From positions 201,370,692 to 201,434,691 of the forward strand of contig NC_134710.1 in assembly GCF_043290135.1 (NCBI RefSeq): a stretch of DNA of 64,000 nt, given 5' to 3'. The position numbers were made by a program, and so were the translations under genes. Positions 36,400-46,602 of the stretch are shown piece after piece. This stretch comes from Rhipicephalus microplus. Taxonomy: Eukaryota > Arthropoda > Arachnida > Ixodida > Ixodidae. The notes under the pieces are model-generated. The model was not told the origin of the DNA, searched no databases, and worked only from the letters and a program-made list of their open reading frames with translations. Position 1 is the first letter of the stretch; each line of letters begins with the position of its first letter.

Positions 36400-38310
36400 G
36401 TGACCTTATCTGTACCATGCATACTTAGAGCTTGACGGCATGCGTGGTACAGTGAGGCACTTCCCACGTTGCATATTGACCTCCACTTGCGCGGTGTTCT
36501 TCGCATGTTGAACAAGTTGTGCACTCTGTGTCCCTCTTTGCAGGTAAGTCCCTCGCTTGCAGAGGCAGCACCGCGGCTCTTCCATCCACCGGCGAAGCAG
36601 AAGCGGCCACGGTGCGCAAGCTGCTGCCCCGCGACGTCGCCCTGAGCTCGCCAGCCTAATTGGATTCGCGCGCTGCACACGATGCCAGCACGCGCTTCGC
36701 CTGGCGAGCTTGGCGTCAACAACTTAATTAAGCGCTCACTGAAGTCAGCGTTGAAGGAGGGTGCGCGGGCAGGGAGCCCGTGCGATGAGCGCCTGGTATA
36801 GCTGGCCCGTCGGCTGTCCCCGTGAATGTTATACGGGGCTGAACACGGGTTCGCAGCGTGAGCCTTTCGCACCTCGCGCGACAGCCGCATACAGCGCTCG
36901 TCTCGTTCACTTCCCTTCTTTCTCGTGCCGCACTGCCCGCTCACTTCTCGGGTGGGATAAATTGCTCCGTCGCTGATGGACCTCCCTTAGTATATACACC
37001 GCGCTCCTGCTGGCTCCACTGCACAGTGCGGCTTCACGGGGCCCCCGAATAGCTTTGTCGCCATCGCGCCTCACTGGTCCGCCAAAGGGGTGCATCAGTT
37101 ACGCGCTGTGGATCAGTAGAAACTCAAAGAAAGTTTCAGTTGGTGTGTGATCACCCACCGTGGGTTGTTACAAGGCGAGATTCAGGCGTAAACGATATTG
37201 CTGGTGCTGGCTGGAATTTAACTGTACGCCACCTTTAGATCCGTTTCTCGCTGCACTAGTTGCTAATTGTGGGATTGCGGGTTTTTCATCTATAATATCA
37301 AGTTTCGCGAAAGAAGAAATAAAACATGAAATGCATTTCCCTCCGGTTTTATGATGGGCTTATTATGCGCGTCGATGTATTAATGTGATGGGGCTTATTT
37401 CGCCGTGTCTTCTTATACCGGAGAGGTGCCTCAAAACTTCTCTTTGCTGCATGACACCAAATATACCCAGCGGCGTGAAAGAATAAGAGTCGGCCTGTCC
37501 AATCCCAGCGGCACTCGAACCACTCTAAAGCTGAGAACGCGTGGACACGCGGGAGCCCCATAGTGCCCGAGGTTCGCTTATACGCTGCGTCCCGCTCGGC
37601 GCGAGAGTGTCCGCTCCAACGAGTCGCGCCATGTGTTTGCACATCCGGAGTTCGCCTCTCCCGAGCCGCTTCGCGATATAAGTTTGTTTCACCGCACAGG
37701 GGCTGTTTCCCTTACCTCCGCGGCTTTCAGCGCGACACATAAGACGTTTCTGCTTGTTTACTTTTTTTGTCTCCGTTTTTTTTTTTGTTTCCTCGATTCC
37801 CGAGCTCAGTGACTCTTCCTTTGCTGACTCGGCGCTCTTCGGGTCCCGGGTAAGTGAACTTCGATCGGCTGCTTCTTTTTCTGAAACGAAGATACAAATA
37901 GAGCTAAAAGACTCCTACGCGACAATGATAAAGGTGGTCCCGGACGACTTTTTTCTTCACTTTTATTTGTATTATTTCGTTGTTGTCCCTCCTTGGAACA
38001 CGGACCTTTCATTGGGCCGTAGTGGCATCTTGTCGTCGCGTCGCGCGTCGAGTTTGTGAAAAAGCGCCGCTTTTGTGTAAACACTGGCGTCGGAGGCCGC
38101 CCTGTCGCCGCGCGTGGGCTGTCAGGGCTTCGCATTTTGCTCGCTTGTCTCAGCTACCGCTGTCTGCCACTCTTCGTGCCTCCTTCGGGTGATTAATAAC
38201 GCGGGCTCGGGACGCGGGGACACACTGCACTTTGCCCCAAAAGTGGCACGACGAGTCGTTTCATCGAGCTCGATGCATTTACCGTTGGAATGGCGGCGCA
38301 AATAAACGTC
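36400..38310. other. GC/CpG-rich belt with consensus splice donors, possible first-exon or promoter region
   Basis: Frames reach 225 codons on the minus strand (36267-36944) but look like random GC-rich translations. Two strong plus-strand donor matches are visible: CAG|GTAAGT at 36541-36549 and CGG|GTAAGT at 37847-37855. A TATATA at 36991 lies about 31 bp upstream of a GCACAGTG, and a TCAGTG initiator-like motif at about 37806 lies about 44 bp before the second donor. These fit transcription starts of an unannotated gene, but none is confirmed and no coding exon is recognised. Confidence 0.25.
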
Positions 38311-39287
38311 ATTCATTCTTTCGCGTGTTCATTACTCAAACGTTCTGGCAATTTTCAGCGCGGGTTGTCGTGTAGGAAGCGCCGCTAGTTTACGATGAGC
38401 TTCGCGGTGGGGTTTCCGCGAAACAGGTCGATAACTGGCTTGGCTGACGCTTCACGTGGTAGTGAAGAAAGGTTTCCTCACTCATCGCTGAATTAAATCG
38501 TGTAGAAGCACGTAGTTCACCAATAAACGCCGCTCCACCCCCCTTCGAATCTCGCGTGCGGGTATTTTGCAATGAATTTGCCTTTAAAAGGCTTTGCAGC
38601 GAAAACTGAACGCGATAAAAATTCTGATAGCTGTTGCATAGGAGCTTCAATATAGTTTATCAATACCAATATTTTATCAACGCAGTATATCTTTCTGGAA
38701 CCAAAGTCTCAGTTGATGTTGCTTTAGATGCAATACATTGCGTTCTTAAGGTTCCCTATTACGTGTGCTTTGTTACTATGGTCACCTCAGTTTCTAATTG
38801 ACGGCTAAGCGTAGCTTCTAAGCGGTTACCCGATCCCTCCCTCGTTTTTTATTCTTTTTTGTATGACTATCGTTGCCCTTGCGGCACTGTAGAACGATGT
38901 GCCTGTGTGAAAATATTTTATTTTTGGAATTTCTCGCGGCTTCAACCATACTTAAAATACATTTTCACATATGTACTAATTGGCCCCTTTTAAAGGCTTA
39001 CGACAACTGAAGGCGTGGCAAGTAGTCGATGCAAGAAAATTTGGTGTAAGGCCTATTTCGATTCACATATACGTGAAATAACTATTGATTTTCAAGTAAT
39101 GAAACGTACAGTTTGTAGAAGCTTCTATTATCGTGTCTAATGTCAGGCCTTACGTGAGAGCTCCGATGGTTTTTGAGCCCAGGAAACTTTTTTTAGCGTA
39201 ATATTCTATGAACTTTTTTGCTAGAGTTGCTACATAGAAACGAATGTATCCCTTATGACCGACCGAGAATCAACAATGATGTAGAGT

Positions 39288-39288
<1 letters not shown>
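38311..39288. other. Non-coding DNA, no gene recognised
   Basis: AT-richer than the preceding belt. No shared repeat or protein-like frame. Confidence 0.4.

Positions 39289-39361
<73 letters not shown>
39289..39361. repeat. (TA)n microsatellite
   Basis: About 36 perfect dinucleotide repeats with unrelated flanks. Confidence 0.95.
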
Positions 39362-39364
<3 letters not shown>

Positions 39365-41330
39365 ATTGATTTACTTTTGACTTTATTGTTCAGAAATGTC
39401 GTTGAATTCTTTCACCAGTTCTAAGCTTTTTTCGACCAGAATCTGCATCGAAGTGTGTAGTATCGTTTAACTGTGTTTCGTCCTGCAGAAAACCGCGCTT
39501 TCCCGATTTTGAGCGCAAACAAGTGCATTTCGCCAGCAGTTTGTATGGCGGCGTACCTGTGAACTACAGTAACTGGATTTCTACTATACCGTGCTTTTAG
39601 CTGTGGCCAGCTTCAGCTCCGCGTTTTTAGCGTGTGCTCCAAAGCCAATCACTTTTGTGATGGTACCGCTGTGGCCTCACAAATGGTTCAAGCATTCCTT
39701 GGTCTGTTATTACAAAACGTGTTGAACTATCCCGTTGAACAAAATGAAAGTAATGTGTATTCTTGATAACGCGAATAACTATGCATAATGTTAGATTTTC
39801 GAAAATACAAATAAAAAATATATGGCGTCTTCTACCCACAGCTGCTGTTTAGAGTAATGCGATTATCATGGACGCAATATATGCTCGCAAAATGGTATGA
39901 TAATGAGGACCCGTCTTGGTTTTGGAGGGTGCGCAAAAAACCTACGGGTGTGGCGAGTGGTCCAACCTTCTGGAGGCTCGCATTACAGGTAAAGCGCACA
40001 GCAGACTGTAGGATGGAGTCCTCGAAAAGGAACTCATGCACGAGGGCTCTTGCGAATCTCTATTCGAGATGTCTGATGCGTACCACGTCAGGGGGCTGCA
40101 GAGGCTTTACACTAAGCGTGAAACTTGTTGTCGAGGAAGCGCTCCTCTTAGTGCGTTTCCGACGCTTTGAAGTGTTGGGATTGGCTGGTCGCGCCGAGCT
40201 GTTGATTGTGGGCTTCGAGATTTTGTTGCTGTCGGGCTTCGTGGCTTGCAGGCAACTTGTGTTGTAGGGTACCTGGGGGATCGTGGCTGCGCCTTGACGC
40301 TCAGGTTGTAGTGGTTTTGTGTCTGTGTGCGTGCGTGTGTGTGTATGTATGTGTGCGTGAGTGTGTTGGTGAGATCTGTCGACATGACATAGCTTGCTTT
40401 ATTTAGAGGCATTATGACTTTTTTTAAGTTCGGACATGTCAGTACTGAAAGAGAGGTCCTTTGAGCATGGGTGTAAACAGAATTTTGTCTTGCAGGTGGT
40501 GCCAAACCCGTGTTGCATCTGGGTGGGAGAGAGGTGGGGGTGCTGGTGTGGGTTGGGTTGGGGGGGGGGGTACGTTAGGCGGACTTGGGAGGGGCATATT
40601 CTCTTTTTGCACATGCTCTGCAGAAGCACGTGTATACCTGTATGCTATCTTATTCTATAGCGTATAACTTTTTTACAAGGAAAGCATAAAAAAATAATAA
40701 TGCCCATATTTTACTCAATTCGCATCACTGAAAATATCTTATCGGCCCACACGGGTATCTTTTAGTTAAAAAGCCCATCGAATCTATTGAACGATTACAT
40801 TGCTTACAGTTATAACTTGTTAGCAAGAATATTAGAGGATATGCTTATTGTGGCAGGTTGAATTGCCTAATGAAGGTGTTACAGCATATCGTTGCAGGTC
40901 TATAGAAACTTAACACCTTCAGAGAGAAATTGATGAAAGAATTAGCGGAGAAGGTTGCTGGGCAGCCCTGCATTGGGTAACTCCCGCCGTGGGTTGCTAC
41001 GCGGTATTGTGACTTTGTGTTGAGGAAGAACTTGATGTTAACTTCCACCGTGCAAGTTTCAGGTAATTTTTCTGACCCATGCCCACAGTATGAAACAGAG
41101 ACAAACTTCATATCTGCGACGTCGCGCTGTTGTTCATGTGCAGATATTTTGACGAAAAATCAGAAAGTGAAAGGTGGGTGTTTATTTCCTCTTGTTTTTA
41201 ATAAATCTATAATGGTTAAAATAACTATACAACACCATTTTAAAAGAAGAACTGTGGGGGTTATCGCCGTCTGGCCAAAGATCGGAATGTGGCCGCTGCC
41301 CCAAAACTCAAACAAGATTTATTAGAAACG
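39362..41330. other. Non-coding DNA, no gene recognised
   Basis: A GT-rich patch lies at 40318-40368 and a G-rich patch at 40520-40575. An 11-bp inverted repeat (TGAAGGTGTTA / TAACACCTTCA) lies at about 40871-40922. A 136-codon plus frame at 39857-40267 and a 69-codon minus frame at 39832-40041 have normal composition but no recognisable family. Confidence 0.35.
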
Positions 41331-41530
41331 AAAAAATCACAGCATATCCACGGAGTGAAAGATAATGAGTGGGGCAAAACATTCGTCAGTCCGTCTGTCC
41401 GTTCGTTCTTGCCTCCGTTCGTTCATCCGCGCGTCCGTCCGTGCGTCCATCTGTCCGTCCGTAGGTTTGTACGTCCGTGCGTCTGTGCGTTCGTTCGTGC
41501 GTCAAACAAACAGACATACGATGGACGGAC
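41331..41530 (-). repeat. GACR-rich dispersed repeat, copy 3 (partial, minus strand)
   Basis: It starts with AAAAAATCACAGCATATCCA and AATGAGTGGGGCAAAACATT, matching the 3' end of copies 1 and 2, then runs through a degenerate CGTC/TGTC array to about 41500. The other end (the GGGGCGAAGCTCC side) is absent. Confidence 0.7.
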
Positions 41531-41798
41531 GCGGCCAGCGGGTGATGCATGGTTTGTTGATAACACCTTCCGAAAGTTCGCCCCCCCCCCCTCATCATCA
41601 TCGCCCACTGCGTGCTGTGAGGTGGTTGCTCAACAGGTGACGACCGACCCACGCCTTAAAGCTCATGAGTGCAGCACTTCACCAATTAGCTACGCTGGAT
41701 GTTGAACACGCCGCACACACTCCGCCACTCCGTCGATAATCCTCGCGTGTCAGGTCGGCTGGCGCTCTTCTAGAGAAATTGGGAGACACTGCGCAGCA

Positions 41799-42796
41799 TG
41801 TCTCTGGGACGCGCGGGTGTCCCAGAGACAATAACTAATGCTTCCGATCAACTAACCCTACAACACGATCTGAACAACATTCAAGAATGGTGTGACAATT
41901 CGCTTCTCAAACTTAACCCCAACAAGTATAAGGTTGTCTCATTCACTCGCCGCAAAAATCCTTTCCTATTCCCATACCAAATCACTAACGCCCCTCTAGA
42001 AATAGTACAGTGTTTCAAATATCTAGGTGTCACACTGTCCGCCGATCTAACTTGGAATGCGCATGTCACAAACATTATCTCATCTGCAAACAAAATATTG
42101 GGATTCGTGAAACGTCATCTGCGTTGCGCACCTCAACACGTAAAACTTCTCGCATACACATCCCTCATCAGGCCAAAACTGGAATACGCCTCTGCAATAT
42201 GGAATCCACCTCAAATTTACCTAATCAATGACCTTGAATCAATTCAAAATCGCTCAGTCCGATTCATACATTCGTCATATTCTTATGACATCAGTGTTTC
42301 ATCCTTAAAAGCCCAATCTGGATTGCAGCCACTTGCCCTTCGACGCCGCATAGCCACTCTTTCCCTGTTTCATAAGCTGTTTCATTCGCCCCTCAACCAT
42401 CCTCCATACGTCATCCCTCCGACGTACATTTCGCACCGCACCAGCCACCCCCTCCAAGTCTCCCGTTACCGCACTAGGACTGCTACCTTCTCCGCATCCT
42501 TCTTTCCGCGTGCTGTGAAGGACTGGAACGACCTCCCAAACCACGTCGTCACAATCACCTGCCCATCAACTTTCGCTAAAAATGTAACAACTCATCCCTG
42601 TCAGTGAAACTTTATGGCAATGTATATACCCACACCTATGTAGCAATATTTTATACTTTGAATGTAGCAAAAGTTTTATATCCTGTATACCAACCCCTTA
42701 TGTGGCAAATGTTTTTTATATCCTGTACATCCACCCCTTATGTAATACCCCCTTGTGGGGTCTTTAAGGAAATAAAATATGATGATGATGACGATG
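41799..42796 (+). mobile_element. 5'-truncated CR1/L2-type LINE: reverse transcriptase C-terminal part, 3' UTR and tail
   Basis: The block contains the tail of a non-LTR retrotransposon pol. A 3' UTR follows (42608-42766), with two ~39-bp direct repeats around TTATATCCTGTA at 42664-42741. The end reads AAGGAAATAAAATATGATGA plus further GAT repeats, the microsatellite-type tail of CR1/L2 elements. The 5' edge is abrupt at a 12-bp perfect inverted repeat (TGTCTCTGGGAC / GTCCCAGAGACA, 8-nt loop) at 41799-41830, so truncation was accompanied by an inverted duplication or landed beside one. Confidence 0.85.
41834..42607 (+). pseudogene. LINE reverse transcriptase, C-terminal fragment (CR1/L2 type)
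   Basis: An open frame of about 258 codons corresponds to the region after the catalytic YADD box of a non-LTR reverse transcriptase. Visible hallmarks are the [20 protein letters not shown] stretch, [50 protein letters not shown] and, near the end, [11 protein letters not shown]. These match the thumb and tail segment of CR1/L2-like pols. The catalytic palm (YADD) and the endonuclease are missing, so no activity is possible. The ATG at 41798 is a chance start inside the junction palindrome. The frame has no internal stop, so the copy is fairly recent. Confidence 0.85.
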
Positions 42797-44499
42797 TGGA
42801 ACACGTGCACCGCCACTGCGCAGCACGTGCTGATGCGCGTAGTTCCCGCATAACTTATCGTCCTAGTTGATTTATTGTTTCTTTTTGTGTCTCTTTTGGT
42901 TAGGCAGCAGCACATGACCAAACAGAGTTTAGTAGGCCAAAAAAAGGCGAGACCTATGAACACATAGCCACCAGCAAACGAACATTATCCCATTCAACAG
43001 AGTTAACAAATGTGCATCGCTGTATACGCGTACAATACAACAGCGCTCAGTGGGTCTTTTTCTTCATCCAAGCCCACGTAATCGTATCGTTGCCCTGAAC
43101 ATACTGATAATCACCCGCTGGAAGTGCATATGGCGACTTGACAGCATAGCTATGTACCCCACAGAGAGATCATGCCACTGGTATTCGCACGCAAATGCGC
43201 GACTCTTGTAACATCTGCGAAAGGCCTGTTCGCTAACCTCATTTGACAGTACGCACTTTCGGCCCTTATGCGGCGTCTGGGCTGTGAGAGCAAAGACCTG
43301 AATGTTGTTGACTATCACAGGCCCGCCATCACATCGGCCAAAGTGCTTTAGTTGGCGGCAGAAGAGTGTGCTCATCAGAAACAAAGGGAGTGAATCGTAC
43401 CGTTTCAAGTCCCCTTTAAGATGAACTCATACTTTGAGCGGCATTGTTCAAGACGAAATTTGGAGGGAAATGGGTAGTGTGACGGCAACACGCCGCCTGT
43501 GTCGAGCGATGGATGCGCGGTCACTTAGCTTCTGTGCACTTGGCTCCTCTATGGAGCTAAGTAAATGGCAGGAGGAGTGCAGGCTAGAGCTTTCAATAGT
43601 AGCGGGGTCCGCTGTTCTAGAGCGAGCATTAGTTCACTATCCTTGCCGTCGTGCTCACTTTCAGCGAGATCCGATAGAAATCCGCTAAGAGGCAAGTGCA
43701 AAAACCTTGAAGGTAAAGGAGGTAAAAAAAAGTTTACCGTCTTTCGCTACCGGCATTCTCTTTCTTCCTGTCAAAAAAAAAAAAAAACAGCTTTAGAACA
43801 CTCATCGCCTAACGTCGGGTCTCCCAGTCTGATGCACTTATTTTTCTCTTCTCGAAGTTGAGACCGAGACGTCTCCTTTTTGTCAGACAGGCCAGTGAGC
43901 AGGTGCCTCAGCAGCCCCATTCTCCTACGTGCCATTTCGGCTGATCCGACCGTGCCAGGCTAAGCGCGTTTCTTTGTTTCTTCTTCGGCAGGAAAAAGAA
44001 AAAGAAGGTGAACTGAGTTGGTCTTGCGTTTAGAAGTCTTGACTGCCTTGGCTATCGTGGAAATAGGTCTTACCACGATAGCTTTCCATTCCGCAAGAGT
44101 GCACTTCTGGCTTACTTTGCTTCTCTCTGTATGTCATTCTATATTTATGGGTGTTAAGACCCTTCCTGGTAAAGATTATTGTGTATTGCGATGATGGTCT
44201 ACTGCAATTACAATCTTGTAAATGAGATCCAAAGGCATGACGTGGTCGTTTCTTCCAGCATGTTTTCGCTATATTCATTGTCTTTGTAGTTAAAAATCTT
44301 GCTTTACGGGAAAATAGCAGGAAAGAAAATGGAGAGAAATCTAACACAACATATCGGACACCGGGAACAACCACTCGCTGTCTCCACATTCTTTCCTGTC
44401 GTGGTTGTCCTCGTTGTTGCCAACCATGATCATGAAGCGGTAGCGGATTCGTCATCCAATCTCAGCGTGAACAACCGCGAGGGTCGAAGCGTTCGATTT
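42797..44499. other. Non-coding DNA, no gene recognised
   Basis: It includes a 10-bp hairpin (GCTATCGTGG / CCACGATAGC) at about 44052-44083 and poly-A at 43773-43787. Frames up to 141 codons on the minus strand show no domain. Confidence 0.4.
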
Positions 44500-45290
44500 T
44501 CTCTGTTCCACAAAGTCGCACAGCGTGGACCAACAACGCTCTATGCCACGCTCATCTGAGAGCTCGCTGGCGTCGCACTCCAAAGCACGATGCGAGACAG
44601 TGAAATGGATAGGCTGGCATGGAGCCGGTTGGTTCCTGGGGCGCGCCTTTCTCTCTTTTTTAAGCCGGTGGAAATGGTCGCGCGTGTGGGTTTTAATTAC
44701 CGACAGTTTCACGTCGACCGCTCCGATCTGTTGCGCCGCGGCTGTATACACGCGCGTGCTGTCGCTCGTCGGCGTTGAAGCCGTGGCGCCGTGAGGCGCT
44801 TCGCTGAGTTCCGTAATAGATGCACATTTATTAGCAACGCAATCCGCCCATCCACTTCGACGTGCTTCTGCCCCTTTTGAGCCATCCTTTTTTTCGCGAG
44901 GAGACCGGACGTGCGGCTGTTTCCGCGTTTCATGCGCAGCACTTTGAAACGCTCTCGCGGCTTTCGAACCTCGTGTCGCCCTTGTTGAGCCGTCGCGTTG
45001 TGAATTTCCACGTGTTCGCGCCCAGCCGCTGGAATTATTCAGCAGGTGATGGGCGCTGCGCCGTGCGTGGCGAAGCTCCGCTTTCAGCGAGCTCGCCTTA
45101 TCGCCGCCCGTATTTGCCCGTCGTCGTCTCTTCTGACGCCCTGAAGAACGTTGAAAGGTCGGCCCGCTCACCGAGCGACGCTGGCTCCTCTCGAGCGTGT
45201 GACGCGGCGTTTATTTATGATGCGCTGCACGTTCACGCCTTCCTTGTTTTCATTCAGGTTTTCTTTTTTGTGTGTGTGTGAATTGAGACG
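44500..45290. other. GC/CpG-rich block with a 239-codon minus-strand frame of unknown nature
   Basis: The minus frame at 44452-45171 is the longest open frame in the window apart from the LINE. Its product is rich in Arg, Ala and Ser with no domain, signal or repeat I recognise. A 139-codon frame lies opposite on the plus strand. GC-rich DNA makes long frames by chance, so I do not call a gene. A host first exon or CpG-rich promoter remains possible. Confidence 0.2.
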
Positions 45291-45397
45291 TGGTGAACGG
45301 TTTTTCGTAAACTCGAAGCAGAGTTTATGTAATATAGCACAATGATACTTTTTTTGTTCAAATGTGCTGTCGCAACAAAAGGCAACTCCGAAACACT

Positions 45398-45399
45398 AT

Positions 45400-45434
<35 letters not shown>

Positions 45435-45440
45435 TTTTAT
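45398..45440. repeat. (TTTA)n microsatellite
   Basis: About ten tetranucleotide repeats ending in TTTTATTATA. Confidence 0.95.
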
Positions 45441-45631
45441 TATATGCTCTGCTTTCTTGCTTTTAAAATACTTTCTTTAACTTCATTATTATAGCTGCAC
45501 GCAAATTCTAGCAAACTCGGTTGCTAGCAGGCTCAGCATATCCTGGAATTCTCAGGTATAATTGATAACCACACGCGCAAGTACGAATAGGGCACATTAA
45601 ATCATAGGTGGCGTAAAAGAGAGAACTTACG

Positions 45632-46602
45632 TTAGGGTCAATCCATGCCAAACTTCCCAGACATTTGGCTCGACCCTCTCCAATTGTATTGTAAAAAATT
45701 GTGGACGTTCTTATCAGTGCATAATTTGCCCTCGGAAAATATTTTTTGTAAAAAACTTTCGCGGCCGTTACATTGATTTGAGTTTAGCCGCTGTGGGTGA
45801 AAACTAGGTTGCAAAAAAAAAAAAAAATACCATACTTTACGGGATGCCTTAAATATCTGGCATGTGCTTGAAAAGAAATGGAACTGTCTTATTATCACTC
45901 ATTGACGCCCACTACCATGCCTCACGACGCGCTTTGTGGGGAAGCAATGCTGCAGGTCGGGGCTCACTTCGATTATCTTTTTGAAAATTCTACGAATTAT
46001 GCAGGCACAATAGGACTATATCACAAGGCTGGATAGTTAGCAGTAAACGTTTTAGAGAGAAAGATTGGTTTATTTACAGAAAGGCAGTGAGGTAGGCCTG
46101 AGCGATAGCTAGCTCTAGCCTGCTACTGTACACTGGGGGAGGGGAAAGGTGAAAAGAAAGATTAATGGATGGCGATGGTGAGATAGAGAGGTGAGTGTGT
46201 AGTATTCTTTCTAGCTGAGACAAATTTTATAGCCGCGTATGTAGTCCACTTGCTTCCAAAAAGATTATAATCGGTCTTGAAAGCAACTTTTAAAAAAGTA
46301 TTCAAGTCTATGGAAGAGTAGTTTCGAAGTGGAAGGGGCGCAAACATTGAAAAATGTGCAAAATGCCGCATGTTCAGAACCATGTAGTGTGGTAATGCGG
46401 TTTGAGTAAAAAATGCACGCTTCCGCTAGTTTGGAAGAGTAAACGAAGGAAATTTGTTTGTTAAAGTTTAATCTGAGTGTTTTCAGTTTTAGGCGAGTAA
46501 CAACATTTAATCTTGAGCGTTCATGGCTTGCCTGGGCGCGGGCCCGTAAGTTGGAGAGGGTCAAGTGCAATGCCTGGGACGTTTAGCGTTGAATGACCCG
46601 AT
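45632..46602. repeat. Diverged inverted-repeat pair (49 bp, about 80 per cent) bounding 0.97 kb
   Basis: The left arm 45632-45680 (GGGTCAATCCATGCC to GACCCTCTCCAA) matches the reverse complement of 46554-46602 with about 10 mismatches over 49 aligned positions. The interior holds a poly-A run (45814-45827) and a separate short repeat at 46.07 kb. It could be an old TIR element or two inverted insertions of one short family. No target duplication was found. Confidence 0.45.
46065..46200 (-). repeat. Short dispersed repeat, likely LINE/SINE 3' end in antisense
   Basis: The phrases GAAAGGCAGTGAGGTAGGCC and CCTGCTACTGTACACTGGGG, followed by GAGGGGAAAGG, also occur in modified form at 60.28-60.40 kb and partly at 63.12 kb. 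The order is fixed: AGAGA-rich start, GAAAGGCAGGGAGGT, CTGCTAC..., GGGGAAAGG. I believe this is the antisense of a LINE 3' UTR common in ticks, but the parent element is not in the window. Confidence 0.5.

Noticed and set aside
36267..36944. 225-codon minus frame as a host gene
   Set aside because: Opposite and overlapping frames are equally open in this GC-rich belt and no domain is visible.
44052..44083. 10-bp hairpin as a microRNA precursor
   Set aside because: Stem far too short for a pre-miRNA (about 22 paired bases expected).
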